This document shows, in pieces, positions 21,022 to 32,160 of a stretch of 64,000 nt of DNA (the first letter of the stretch is position 1; each line of letters opens with the position of its first letter). The notes beneath the pieces were generated by a model. The model had not been told where the DNA came from, made no database searches, and saw only the letters and a list, made by a program, of their open reading frames with translations. This DNA comes from Fagopyrum homotropicum (Eukaryota > Streptophyta > Magnoliopsida > Caryophyllales > Polygonaceae), in assembly GCA_033239125.1 (NCBI GenBank), contig BSWB01000001.1, positions 138,180,981 through 138,244,980 on the forward strand. The letters run 5' to 3'. A program made the position numbers and the translations under genes.

Positions 21022-23399
21022 TTAATAACCTGACTATCCTCCTTTGTGGAAGATCTTAGAACGAATGTACACCATTAGCATGTGAGAAAGATGAGCACGT
21101 CTAGAACCACTAAGATAATTAAATTTGACATCATGAGCGTTTAATAGAAGAACTTGCTTCTTATGATGCAGACTACTGCAAGAAAAGACCTAACCTACTA
21201 AAGGCCCGTAAGGTAACCCTGATTATTCGAATGAAGAGTTGAATGACGACGGTTTTTCGATAACGTGTCTTGTTTTTGGTGTTCGGCCGGAATAAACGTG
21301 TCATTTTTGGTTTTCTTGATGAAGTCGAGTTTGTGTTGATCTTGATTGTTGTTGGTTTTAGTTTTAATTTACGGTTGCAACACCCAATCAAATTAGAGAT
21401 CTTATGAAAGTGGATTGCCTTACAAATGAAGTTAAAAACCACATGTTTGTGATATTTTTGGTATTGGTTATAATATGAGATAGACAATGGGTATGTACCC
21501 GCATGCATTTTAATGGGGTTATTATAATCAGATTATTTTGGAGAATTATTTTGACCAAAAAAAAAGAAAGCAAATACACATAAATTATCAAATTATTGGA
21601 TGGATTATTGAAAATAATAATCACGCAGAATAATCTGTTGGGCTTGCCGAACAGATCCAATGTTAGTGGGTTGACATGTAGTAGAGTTTGCCAATCTAAA
21701 GCCATAATATTTTTTCATAATTTTAACTTCCGGTAATTCTCTTAATTCCGTCAATAAGTCCCTTCCCACCAAGCACCAACTAAATAACTTTTATTTCATC
21801 CATTCATGTTCATCCTTATTTTGCATATTCATCTTCAACTTTCAATCTCAACTTCAAATCCATCCCCCGATAATACCTGACTAATTGAGCGCGTCCTAAG
21901 TATCCCTGAACAAATGATAGAGAAAAATATTGAATTGGCCAATTCAGTTAATGAAGTTACGAACCAAAGAACTTTTGAGCATACTATACTAGTCCTTATC
22001 CTCTTATTAATAACTTGTGTAATTTGGTCTTTTCTCATTATTGCCTGGAGTATTTTTAGCTGAGATTTTTTCATTTGGGTATAATGTAATTTTATATGTA
22101 CGTACTTACCAATGAACAAATCTAATGGTGTGAAGGCCCTATGACTCGAACAAAAAACCCTATACTTGAACAATACATTCACATATGAATGTATGATGTT
22201 AGATTGGAATGTTTTTCAACGGTCCACCTATAAAGATATGAAACTTAAACTGACTTGGAATTTGGTTAAGGTAGATGAGGGTGTATCCCTCTTCCTCCTC
22301 AGAGTGTTTCGAAAAGACCACATCACCTTAAAAAAGGGAAAAATATTAGGATGAAACGCAATGCTTGTTGGATTGAACACAAGACCAAAAGGCTGTCTAG
22401 TAAAAAATTAGAACACTTGTTGTTTTTGTCACATAAGGCGTTGAGATTCGGATATAGTTGGTTTGAGAAATATGCATTTACTTCTATATCTACATTACCT
22501 CCTATATGTACGTGAACAATCAGGGTGGAACAAAATTTTCTATAAGGGCGACGATATTGTGAAGACTTTCGTGTCTATAACTTCGTGAACAATCGAATTT
22601 TATCAATTTTACTGACAAAATATCCTAATTTCCAAAAAACTAAAAGTTAAACCAAATAAAAAATAAAACTAAATATTTATATTTATATAAAGCAGTTGTC
22701 GATCTAAATTTAATAATATATTAAGTTTTGATTATTAATTCCTAAATATTAAAAATTAAATAATTGATTAAATTTTATTAGTAAAAGTAAAATAATGATG
22801 AAAAATCATAAAGATACAAAAAAACCCCATTAAAATTACAATAACTTTCAAAAAAAATTATTAGCTCTACATGTAAACTTGAGAGGAAGAGTGGACCATT
22901 GACATAGTGCCCAGTCTAGGAGAAAAACGAATGACCACCTTTGTGTAGTAAGAAAAGGTGAACAATTGTGTAAGAACATCCCAATTTTGTTTCTTTGGTA
23001 GGCTGAATGGTTTTTGAGCTAAATGTTTTAGGAGGATGGTGGGCGAAGGTCCGATCAAGCTCACCCGTAGCTCTACACCTCTGCCCCATTGAGCAATGCA
23101 CTTTTGAAATGGTAGTCTCTGCCGAACAAATGTATGTATTTTCGTAGTGAGATTGCATTGCTTCTCTTAGGTATTAAAAAAAACTTCTTAGGACATTCAT
23201 GAGAACTATTAAAATTTATTATTTTGATTATCCTATCATTCTCCTATAATAAAAACAACCATATGGCAAGTAGTTAGTCCTCGTTAAATACATAGTACAA
23301 ATAATTTACAATACTTTACAAATGAACTTACTTATCGATGTATAGAAATTGAAAGGGAAAGATTGAAAAGAACTTGTAAAAAAGATGAGAATAGTTTGA
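21022..23399. other. Unassigned AT-rich DNA
   Basis: I see no supported gene. 22600-22860 is very AT-rich. The minus strand at 22867-23158 can be read as a Cys/His-containing peptide, but I do not recognise it and there is no gene structure around it. Confidence 0.45.
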
Positions 23400-23783
23400 A
23401 AGCAAAAGACAGAAGCTTATGCTCTAAAATAGGGTCTCCAAAAGGCCATAAATTTAGAACCTAACACCATTGAAATCGAGGGAGATAACCTTGAATTTAT
23501 TAATACAATTAATCAGATTTGGAAACCGGCATGGGAAGCGGATACGATCATTTCTGACATATCTATTTTGATTTCAAGGTTTTCACAAAATAGAGTCCAA
23601 CATGTTTTTAGGGAAATTAACGATGTTGCAAACAAACTCGCATCTCTTGTCAATTGTTTGGACATTGACGACGGGAGTCTTCCGCGAGACGTTGAAGAAC
23701 TCATACGAAAGGATGCTCTAGGACGGCCAACTTTTAGATGTCGACCCTTCTTATTTCTCTTACATTTGTATCAAAAAAAAAAG
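23400..23783 (+). pseudogene. 3' end of a LINE: RNase H-like domain and A-tail
   Basis: The plus strand encodes a degraded plant RNase H of the kind found at the C-terminus of L1-type LINEs: EAYALK near 23411, then TIEIEGDNLEFINTINQIWKP, and a clear frame from 23568 (RVQHVFREINDVANKLASLVN), where the HVFREIN.VAN pattern is diagnostic. It ends with a short 3' tail and an A-run at about 23773-23782, consistent with target-primed insertion of a 5'-truncated LINE. Confidence 0.75.
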
Positions 23784-24019
23784 AATGGGGCTTAAGGAAC
23801 ATTTTTTCCAAGTCCGTGAACCTTCATCACTGAAGCAGCGAATCTGGCAGACAAATGAACGGCATGCATCAAAAAATATAGAAAGACAAAAAAAGAAAAA
23901 GAAAAGGAGGTTTGGAACCGCATTTTTAGTTTTTTTTTTAAAGAACATGGTCTCAACTGCGCTTTTTTTTTTAAAATAGTTTGTTTAATGTTATGTAAAT
24001 AAATACGTGGTTTATATAT

Positions 24020-24330
24020 GCGTTTTTAGTCGGATCGGATAATTATCCGCAGATATTAGGGTGATTTGTTTGATATGGAAGATTTTAGTCTGATCCGTTT
24101 GATTGAAAATGACTTTAACCGGATTTGGATATCCGACTGATCCGTTTTATCCATTTATCTAATGTAGTTGATCCATATATGTTTTTTTTTTGCTATTTTG
24201 TTTGTTATAAAATGTAAAATAAAATATATTATAGTTAGTTAATCACATAACTTAATCAAATGAAAGTGAAAAATGTATAGTTAATACAAGTATTTTTTAA
24301 AGAAACTTATTTTTAAACTTTAACACATAT
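24020..24330 (+). repeat. Dispersed repeat rich in ATCCG/GGATAT, copy 1
   Basis: Contains CGGATAATTATCCG, GGATTTGGATATCCGA and TTTTGTTTGTTATAAAATG. A longer related copy is at 63590-64000 and a degraded one near 34240-34300. The class is unknown; no terminal repeats were found. Confidence 0.6.
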
Positions 24331-24477
24331 CTCTAACACGGTAAAACAAGTTAATACTTATACATGTATACTATGTATTATGTAATACTATGTATTATGT
24401 AATACGTATATTTAGATACTTGTATAGTAAATAAAAAAGAATGTCATCCAAGCACCTATTTAACCCACTCTTGGAAA

Positions 24478-25552
24478 GAATGTCATCCACACCGGCGGGG
24501 TGGAAAGCAGCCGGGTTAAGCTTGACAGGGCATACTACATTGATTCATTAAGTTCTTGCTGCTATGCCTCTCCACTATATGTCATTGATTACCCTCCCGA
24601 CTAGCGTCACCCACCATATTGATTAGATATCCCGGAATTTCTTGTGGGGGAGTACTGATGGGCACCGGAAGATCTTTCTTCTGAATTGGAACAAAGTTTG
24701 CCAACCTCTTAAGAATGGAGGTTTGGAGATTAGGCGTTCTGCGGATGTGAACCTGGCTTTTATTGGGAAAATAGGCTAGAGGATCTTCTTACAAAGAGAG
24801 CAACTGTGGTCCCGAATTATCCTCCGGATATATTCAATCTCTCACTAGGATTGCCCGTCTTTGATAACGATCAAAGGAAGGGACTCGTACGCTAGGAAGG
24901 GTATTGCGCACGCTTATAATAATGTGATCGTTCTAAATCTGGGTTGGAATGTGAATAACGGAAGGAATGTCCTGTTTTGGAGTGACGTTTGGGCCACGAG
25001 CGAACCTCTCTCGTCTTCTTGCCAACTTCTGTTGTCTCAGTCGGACCTGGAGGTTAGAGTTTGTGAGGTCTGTAGAGATGGTATTTGGGGTTTTAATTAT
25101 CTTGTTGCTCGATTGGATAACGGAACACTTCTGCGTGTTTTAGCAATGGGAGTCTGGGGCAATGCCGGCGATGACTCGATACGATGGATGCTCACTAAAG
25201 ACGGTTCCTTTACCACTTCATTGGCCCATGTTTCCATTCAGGAATCAAGACCCATGTTGCGGGTGAGAGAGTCTTTTCTTGTCGGTTTGGAAGCTCAATG
25301 TCCAACAGCGTATTCACTTCTGAATCTGGCAACTTGCCTGGAAAGCACCCCTTAGTAACCTTGAACGTCATCGACGCCATATGACCGAGTCGCCCCTCTG
25401 CTTGGTGTGTCAGGACGAGGGCAAGTCCCTGCTGCACCTTCTTCGTGATTGCGCTCTAGCGAGGCCGGTTTGGACAGGTATTGTGCCTGCTGATATGATT
25501 ACAACCTTATTCCAACTCTCTTGGGAGGACTGGCTATTTACAAATACTAATG
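24478..25552 (+). pseudogene. LINE fragment, left of the Copia insertion
   Basis: After frameshift correction by eye the plus strand shows the region downstream of the LINE RT core: a LTGHTTLIHSVLAAMP-like start near 24520, KNGGLEIRRS near 24715, NNGRNVLFWSDVWA (24955-25000), then the zf-RVT zinc-binding region MTESPLCLVCQDEGKSLLHLL with CALARPVW (25381-25475). It is fused at 25553 to a truncated Copia LTR with TTG as possible microhomology. The last 545 bp recur at 32650-33198. Confidence 0.85.
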
Positions 25553-25951
25553 TTGACGGGCTAATAAAAAGTGATTCAATCAAGTAAAGCTAGTAGACTT
25601 TAATTAAGCGGTATGGGCTTAATGGGTGGATACCAGACTTTGGCCCAATAGGCTTAATGGGATTCTATTAGGTCATTATATAAACGTTATTAGGTTATGG
25701 TTTCCAATACGTCAAATCAATCAGTAGTTTTCTATTCTCTTCCCATCAAAGAGAAAACCTAAAGAAACCCTAAGGTGGTTTGACTGAGGAAAACTGTATA
25801 CCTGCGGCGCTCATTCGGATTGTAGATTCCGCACTAAGGCTTGATCCAATTGCTATTATGGAACCAGGTATGCAATTCTAGATTCCTTAATAACCCCAGC
25901 ATGATATCGATCCTTGCGTTTACGGTTTAGGGGAATTTAATTATTTCAACA
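25553..25951 (+). repeat. 5' LTR of the Copia element, 5'-truncated
   Basis: 399 bp matching 32251-32649. The first 79 bp present in the 3' LTR (32172-32250) are missing, and LINE sequence begins instead. It ends CAACA immediately before the primer site. Confidence 0.9.
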
Positions 25952-25953
25952 AG

Positions 25954-25965
25954 TGGTATCCGAGC
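25954..25965 (+). other. Primer binding site, initiator tRNA-Met-like
   Basis: TGGTATCCGAGC, one mismatch from TGGTATCAGAGC, two bases after the LTR end. Confidence 0.85.
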
Positions 25966-26574
25966 GGGATTATCATGTTAGGTTGTTAGGTTACATTCAT
26001 TGTTCGATGTACTTCAACTTTACACGCAGATTTACATAAATCATACGTGTTACTGTTGTTCTTTTTTTTTTTGATGTTATTTGGAAAGCTTTTGGCTTTA
26101 TAATTTTACATCCTTCCGTACTAGCATGTTTGTATCGAAAGGTTCTTTCTTTTCGTATATGTGTATGGGCTATCGGTTTATATAGGGTATATATTGTACT
26201 GATTTGCTTTTGCTCTTTTTGGTTCGATCGAACCAAGGCAATCTGCTTTTTATATCAATCTAGTGATTAAGTTGTTATTACTTCAGAAAGTGATGCAACT
26301 GTTGTTTTATTTAAGCTTTAATTTATGTATAAGGCTGCGAATTGAAGTGCGAACTTTTGGTATCACAATGATTGCTTTACAAATGCGTATCTCAACAAAA
26401 AGATTTTGAAACAAATTGTTTAAAGTTTAAATTTTTTGTTGCCGCATTACAAGTACAACTTTTGCTTAGTCAAATGGTATATGAATTTGAAATAACTTTT
26501 TTCTTTTAGTCATGCGTGGGACCCGTTTGGTTTTGGGTTGTTTTAAGTAAACATGCAGAATATATATATTGATA

Positions 26575-26927
26575 GGGGGATATTATTTACACGGTTCAAG
26601 ATTTCGTTAACGCACCACTCATACGCAATGCGTGACCGTAAAAAAAAAAAAAAAATTCTGACATCACTGTCACGCATTGCGTGACCGTGAAGGTGCCATA
26701 TTTTTTTTTTCAGGTTAGAATTCATGTGGAAAATTATCAGATCCGGATCCCGTAAAGCTCACGGTTACGGGATCCGTAACCGTGACCAAAAGTTCACGGT
26801 TACGCATCCCGTAACCGTGATCTTTTGGTCACGCATACGGATTCCGTAACCGTGACATTATCACGGTTACGGGATCCGTATGCGTGGTGCAATAACGAAA
26901 TCTTGAACCGTGCGAATACGACCTCCG
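26575..26927. mobile_element. MITE-like element with nested palindromes
   Basis: 353 bp, flanked by identical 8-mers TATTGATA (26567-26574 and 26928-26935). Subterminal inverted repeats of 36 bp match at 33 positions (26590-26625 and 26877-26912, starting CACGGTTCAAGATTTCGTTA); the outer 15 bp match less well. Inside are four 27-nt palindromic units at 26759, 26794, 26829 and 26861. An 8-bp target duplication suggests the hAT group, but the terminal bases do not clearly fit. It has no coding capacity and inserted into the Copia leader. Confidence 0.75.
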
Positions 26928-27349
26928 TATTGATATGATCATGATTGCGTGCAATCCTATATATCCTACTCCAGTTGAAAAGCCTATGATTTTCTTATCC
27001 TACAGATCCTACTTCAGATGAAAAGCATATGCTTTTCTTTCTGTTGAGATATTATTTTGAAAAGCTTATTGCTTTACAAAATAATATCATGTTTTATATA
27101 TAATTGATACGTAGTGTGGTTGTTCTTATGAGCATAAAATTTTGAATCTTTTCCACTTTATCTTATATCGATTAAAGTTTATCGAGTGTAATATTTGGAT
27201 TTTATTTACACGAGATATATTTAAGGATCTATATATTTTAAAGTTATTTAAATTAAATTAATTGAAACAATATGCTACCAAAGTAGTCTATGTTGTGTAA
27301 ATTATTTTAATTTAAAATTATAAGGAATAGTGTATCGTTTGTTTATGCG

Positions 27350-27648
27350 GATATCAATCGGCCCAAAGGAAGGTTGATATTTGGCCAAACATTAAATACG
27401 CTAGTGATTATACTTGTTTATGCGAATATTGATCGACCCAAAGAAAGGTTAATATTTTGCCAAACAAGATCACAAGTAAGATAATATATTGATTAATCAA
27501 TTGTGCTTTCATTAATTATGCGGATATTGATCGGCCCAAAGGAAGGTCAATGTTTGGCCAAGTAATGAAAGCGCATGCGATAATGAATAGCGATAAATAT
27601 AAAGGTTATCCATGTGAATGATAGTCGGTCCAAAGAAAGGCTATTGTT
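27350..27648 (+). promoter_or_regulatory. Array of four covarying RNA hairpins in the Copia leader
   Basis: Hairpins at 27350-27381, 27425-27456, 27523-27554 and 27617-27648, each with a 10-bp stem and a 12-nt loop. The loops read GGCCCAAAGGAA, GACCCAAAGAAA, GGCCCAAAGGAA and GGTCCAAAGAAA. Stem sequences differ but pairing is kept. The array lies just upstream of gag (27712). Position and structure fit a packaging, dimerisation or translation element; that role is inference. Confidence 0.75.
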
Positions 27649-27711
27649 TGACCGGATTTATTATCAATATTTGAGTGTTGCATTGAGAGTACTATTTACA
27701 ATTGATATTTT

Positions 27712-27926
27712 GTGCAAACACTAAATGTCAAGTTGTGTTGGGTATTGTTCATTCCAATGCTCAGTGGGACAATTTTTAAGGTCTGGAAGGAGAATGTGGA
27801 AATCGTTCTCGGATGTATGGATCTAGACCTTGCGCTAAGGACTGAACCACCCACTTTGGCTGAGGATAATTCCAATGAAGCGAAAGTAGAGAAGTGGGAT
27901 CGCTCTAACCGCATGGTCTTATGATC
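27712..27926 (+). pseudogene. gag: Copia Gag N-terminus
   Basis: Encodes FIPMLSGTIFKVWKENVEIVLGCMDLDLAL, the typical Gag start of plant Copia elements (a UBN2-like domain), from about residue 13; the first Met at 27712 may not be the real start because the Phe/Pro-Met-Leu region normally lies very near the N-terminus. The frame breaks at about 27921, where one base is missing: NRMVL runs into a stop, while MIMKRSIPEAF continues in another frame. Confidence 0.85.
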
Positions 27927-29381
27927 ATGAAACGTTCCATTCCGGAAGCGTTTCGGGGCTCTATTTCTGAGAGCAAAGATGCTAAGGAATCCTTTGAGGC
28001 AATTCAGAAATATTTTGCCAAGAATGAGAAAGCAGAAACAAGCAACCATTTGGCTGCTCTGATTTCTATGAGGTACAAAGGAAAAGGAAACATAAGGGAG
28101 TACATCATGGAAATGTCAAATCTTGCGGGAAAGCTAAAGGCACTAAAGTTAGAGATAAATGATGATTTACTCGTGCGTTTAGTTCTCTTGTCTCTTCCCA
28201 CACAATTCAGTCATTTTAAGGTGAGTTATAATACTCAGAAGGAGAAATGGACTCTTAATGAGCTCATTTCGCAATGTGTGCAAGAAGAGGACAGAATAAA
28301 AAGAGATAAGACAGAAAGTGCTCACTTTGCATCAATCTCTCAAAACAAATCAAAGAAGAGGGCTAAGGATACTGCAGGTAGTACACATTTGCAGAAAAAG
28401 GCGAAGAAGCAAAGTGATGAACTCACTTGTTTTTTCTGCAAAAAGGAAGGACATATGAAGAAAGCATGTTCTAAGTACGCTGCTTGGCATGAAAAGAAGG
28501 GTAAAGTTCTCACTCTAGTTTGTTCTGAGGCTAATTTAGCTTCTGTACCTATTGACACGTGGTGGGTAGATTCTGGTGCTACTACTCACATTTGTGTGTC
28601 AATGCAGGGTTGCCTTTGGAGTCGACCACCAAGTGATGCTGAAAGATTCATCTATGTTGGCGATGGCAATAAAGTTCCTGTGGAAGCAATAGGGCATTTT
28701 AGATTAAATTTAAGTACTGGATGTTATTTGGATTTGAAGGATACTTTTGTTTCTCCGTTGTTTAAACGGAATTTAATTTCTACTTCCTGTTTGGACAAAG
28801 GTGGATACCTTTGTAGTTTTGGAAATGGAAAATTCAGTATTTCCTTAAATTCAAATCTTGTTGGTACCGGTATCTTAATTGATCGTCTTTATATGCTAGA
28901 AACGGTTGCTTCCCATAATGAAATCCTGCATACAGGTTCTAGAGGTACAAAGCGAAAATTGGATGAAGATTCTGGATTCTTATGGCATAAGCGCTTAGGC
29001 CACATCTCTAAACAGAGAATTCAAAGGCTTGTGTCAGAAGAAATTCTTGATTCCCTTGATTTAACAAACTTTGAAGTTTGTTTTGAGTGCGTCAAGGGAA
29101 AGTTAACAAACATAAGAAAGTTAGGTGTCAATAGAAGTACAGAAGTCTTAGAACTAATACATACGGATATTTGTGGTCCATTCCCTACAGCTGCGTGGAA
29201 TGGTCAACAATACTTTATTACGTTCATAGATGACTACTCCAGATATGGGTACCTTTACTTGATACGTGAGAAATCACAATCTCTGGATGTTTTCAAGGCT
29301 TACAAAGCTGAAGTTGAACTTCAACTTGGTAAAAAGATTAAAGCCGTTAAATCTGACCGTGGTGGAGAATATTATGGCTGA
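27921..29381 (+). CDS. pol: Copia Gag, protease and integrase N-terminal half
   Basis: 486 codons. In order: Gag core (YKGKGNIREYIMEMSNLAGKL, about residue 55; VSYNTQKEKWTLNELIS, about 105), CCHC zinc knuckle CFFCKKEGHMKKAC (about 170), aspartic protease WWVDSGATTHICV (about 215, intact D-S-G), and the integrase HHCC domain (HKRLGH, then CFECVKGK) and first part of the catalytic core (HTDICGPFP with Asp; KSDRGGEYYG with Asp). It ends at TGA 29379-29381, probably from CGA, after which integrase continues in the same frame. The Met start is internal, created by the frameshift at 27921. Confidence 0.92.
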   Translation: MIMKRSIPEAFRGSISESKDAKESFEAIQKYFAKNEKAETSNHLAALISMRYKGKGNIREYIMEMSNLAGKLKALKLEINDDLLVRLVLLSLPTQFSHFKVSYNTQKEKWTLNELISQCVQEEDRIKRDKTESAHFASISQNKSKKRAKDTAGSTHLQKKAKKQSDELTCFFCKKEGHMKKACSKYAAWHEKKGKVLTLVCSEANLASVPIDTWWVDSGATTHICVSMQGCLWSRPPSDAERFIYVGDGNKVPVEAIGHFRLNLSTGCYLDLKDTFVSPLFKRNLISTSCLDKGGYLCSFGNGKFSISLNSNLVGTGILIDRLYMLETVASHNEILHTGSRGTKRKLDEDSGFLWHKRLGHISKQRIQRLVSEEILDSLDLTNFEVCFECVKGKLTNIRKLGVNRSTEVLELIHTDICGPFPTAAWNGQQYFITFIDDYSRYGYLYLIREKSQSLDVFKAYKAEVELQLGKKIKAVKSDRGGEYYG

Positions 29382-29657
29382 TATGATGGATCAGGAGAAC
29401 AACGTCCAGGACCCTTTGCTAACTTCCTAAAGGAGTGTGGAATTGTCCCTCAGTACACTATGTCGGGCAAACCCAGTATGAATGGTGTTGCTGAGAGGCG
29501 GAATAGAACACTATTGGATATGGTGAGAAGTATGATTAATCATTCTTCTTTACCTGAATCACTTTGGGGAGAAGCGCTAAAAACTGCAGTATATATCCTT
29601 AATAGAATACCTAGCAAATCGGTAGCTAAAACCCCATATGAAATGTGGAGTGGATAA
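29382..29657 (+). pseudogene. pol: Copia integrase, catalytic core C-terminal half
   Basis: Same frame as the preceding ORF. It contains FLKECGIVPQYTMSGKPSMNG and VAERRNRTLLDMVRSM, the third catalytic carboxylate region (Glu of AER), then LWGEALKTAVYILNRIPSKSV. It ends at TAA 29655-29657 because of one extra base near 29654; the protein continues in the next frame. Confidence 0.9.
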
Positions 29658-31164
29658 AAAGCCCAGAATAAAGCACTTACACATTTGGGGATGTCCAGCT
29701 GAAGCAAGGCCTTACAAGCCTAACGAAAGAAAGTTGGACTCTAAGACAACTAGCTGCTACTTTTTTGGATATGCTGAACGCTCTCGTGGGTTTAAATTTT
29801 ATGATCCCGCTACCCGATCATTTTTTGAGTCAGGAAATGCCAGATTTCTTGAGGATGTAGAATTTGGAGGGGAAGGATTAAGGAACGTCACTCTTGACGA
29901 AGTTGTCCCTGAGGAAGAGGAATTTATCTCTCTTCCCAATATTGTTATTGAAAGTGATCAAGATACAACTCTTGACACTCTTCAAGAAACAACTCCGGTT
30001 TTAGACAACAATGAAGTTCCTTCCATAGAGCAAATTCAACAACCTCCAGAAGTGCCTTTAAGGAGATCCGGTAGAGAAAGAAGATATGTAATTCCGGATG
30101 ACTACATTGTATATCTAGTAGAACAAGAAGATCCTGTGGGAGAGATACTAGATGATTACATCGCGTATCTTATGGAACAAGAAGGTTCTGCAGGCATTGT
30201 AGAGGATGATCCAATCAATCTTCTTGAGGCCCTTCAAAGTTCTAGCTCTCAATACTGGATTAAAGCCATGCAAGAGGAGATGAAATCCATGAAGGACAAT
30301 GACGTATGGGATCTTGTCGAGTTGCCAAAAGGTTCAAAACCCATTGGTTGTAAATGGATATTTAAAACCAAAAGGGATGAAAAAGGCAATATCGAAAGAT
30401 ATAAGGCTCGTCTAGTTGCAAAGGGATTCACTCAAAAGGAAGGTATTGACTTTAAAGAGACCTTTTCTTCGGTTTCATCTAAGGACTCTTTTAAGACAAT
30501 AATGGCACTAGTAGCTCATTTTGATTTAGAGTTACATAAGATGGATGTGAAAACAGCGTTTCTCAATGGAAACATTGATGAAACCATTTATATGGTTCAA
30601 CCAAAACATTTTGAATCCAAAGATTCAAAATCTATGGTTTGTAAATTAAAGAAATCCATCTATGGGCTTAAACAGGCATCAAGGCAATGGAATCGTAAAT
30701 TTCATCAAGTGATCACCTCCTTTGGATTTGAGGTGAATAAGGTTGAGGATTGTGTGTATCATAAATTCAATGGGAGTAAATCTATCTTTTTGGTATTGTA
30801 TGTTGATGACATACTATTGGCTTGTAACGGTATAGGCTTATTGCACGAAACCAAGAAATTTCTCATTAGGAATTTTGAGATGAAAGATCTTGGGGACGCA
30901 TCTTTTGTCTTAGGAATTCAGATACTAAGAGATCGATCTCAAGGTATCCTCAGGTTATCACAAAAGGGTTATATCGAAAAGATACTAAGCAGGTTTAACA
31001 TGAAAGATTGCTCAGCTGGAGATACACCAATAGCTAAAGGAGACAAGTTCAGTCTCAAACAGTGCCCCAAAACAGATCTTGAAATAAAGGAGATGCAAAA
31101 GGTTCCCTATTCCTCAGTGGTAGGGAGTCTAATGTATGCTCAAGTTGTACCCGTCCCGACATAG
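29638..31164 (+). CDS. pol: Copia integrase C-terminus and reverse transcriptase
   Basis: 508 codons. It begins with the GKKP-type integrase C-terminal region (HLHIWGCPAEARPY), followed by an acidic linker (about residues 80-200) with two related short repeats (DDYIVYLVEQE and DDYIAYLMEQE). RT starts around WIKAMQEEMKSMKDNDVWDLV and includes KWIFKTKRDEKG, MDVKTAFLNGNI, and the catalytic YVDDILLACNG (about residue 395). It ends at a frameshift near 31150 where one base is missing; the true frame resumes with DIAF...VGLLGRYLSNP. Met at 29638 is internal. Confidence 0.93.
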   Translation: MKCGVDKKPRIKHLHIWGCPAEARPYKPNERKLDSKTTSCYFFGYAERSRGFKFYDPATRSFFESGNARFLEDVEFGGEGLRNVTLDEVVPEEEEFISLPNIVIESDQDTTLDTLQETTPVLDNNEVPSIEQIQQPPEVPLRRSGRERRYVIPDDYIVYLVEQEDPVGEILDDYIAYLMEQEGSAGIVEDDPINLLEALQSSSSQYWIKAMQEEMKSMKDNDVWDLVELPKGSKPIGCKWIFKTKRDEKGNIERYKARLVAKGFTQKEGIDFKETFSSVSSKDSFKTIMALVAHFDLELHKMDVKTAFLNGNIDETIYMVQPKHFESKDSKSMVCKLKKSIYGLKQASRQWNRKFHQVITSFGFEVNKVEDCVYHKFNGSKSIFLVLYVDDILLACNGIGLLHETKKFLIRNFEMKDLGDASFVLGIQILRDRSQGILRLSQKGYIEKILSRFNMKDCSAGDTPIAKGDKFSLKQCPKTDLEIKEMQKVPYSSVVGSLMYAQVVPVPT

Positions 31165-31783
31165 CATTTATTGTGGGACTTTTGGGCAGATACTTAAGTA
31201 ATCCTGGATCGTATCATTGGAAAGCAGCAAAAAGGGTTCTCCGGTATTTGCAAAGAACGAAGAACTACATGCTGACTTACAAGAAATCAGACAGATTGGA
31301 GATCGTTGGATATTCTGATTCTGATTTTGCCGGTTGTATTGACAGTAGACGATCCACCTCATGCTATGTCTTCATGTTGGCTAAAGGAGCTATATCTTGG
31401 AAAAGTCTCAAACAAACACTTGTAGCTACCTCCACTAGGCTGTAGACTTCATGGCTTGCTTCGGAGCATCCATTCATGGGATATGGTTGCGTAATTTTGT
31501 CACAGGCCTACGTGTGGTTACTGGAATTGAAAGGCCATTGAAGTTATTTTGTGACAATAAGGCTGCAGTTTTGTTCTCCAATAACAACAGAAGCTCTGTA
31601 AAGGAGAAGCACATTGACATCAAGTTCTTGTCATTGAAGGAAAAAGTTCAAAGTGAGCAGATTTGTATAGAACACAGAAGCACAAACTCCATGATTGCGG
31701 ATCCGTTAACTAAGGGGTTGCCTCCTAAGTTTTTTCATGAGCACACTGCTCTTATGGGGCTTGACAGTTTTGTAATCCCTTGA
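31165..31783 (+). pseudogene. pol: Copia RT end and RNase H
   Basis: Two frames. 31173-31445 carries WKAAKRVLRYLQRTK and the RNase H start YSDSDFAGCIDSRRSTSCYVF. 31451-31783 carries LFCDNKAAVLFSNN, KEKHIDIKFLSLKE and MIADPLTKGLPPK, the canonical end of plant Copia pol. They are joined by a frameshift near 31440. The real stop is TGA at 31781-31783. Confidence 0.92.
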
Positions 31784-32160
31784 CTTAGTGGGAGTTTGAT
31801 TAGATGTTCAATGTTTATAGTTTATGCATAGTAAAGTTGCCGTCATTTACATTTTGAACTAAAGGTTATTTTGGATTGATCTTTGAATAAAGATGAACCA
31901 GTTGAAAATAGACATGTTTATGAGATCACATTTCATGTAATTTTCATGCCACTCATCCATACTTGATCTATGTCATCGAATATACTAATGTGGTGAACAC
32001 GGAAGGTTTAGTCACGATGATGTGATGAAAGCCGCCGTGATCTCATATTGATATATGAGGTGAACCAGATTGATTAAAGAATAAGTCTACATAAAATTAG
32101 TCATTACGTGTAAACATAAAGAATTTTGGATAATATAGTTGTTTATTTAATATGTAGCCC

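Noticed and set aside
22867..23158. Minus-strand ORFs with several Cys and His residues
   Set aside because: No recognisable motif spacing, overlapping frames, no gene structure.
26590..26925. Series of regularly spaced palindromes resembling a CRISPR array
   Set aside because: Only four units, spacers of 5-8 bp, and the whole lies within inverted repeats flanked by a direct duplication; it is a plant MITE-like element.
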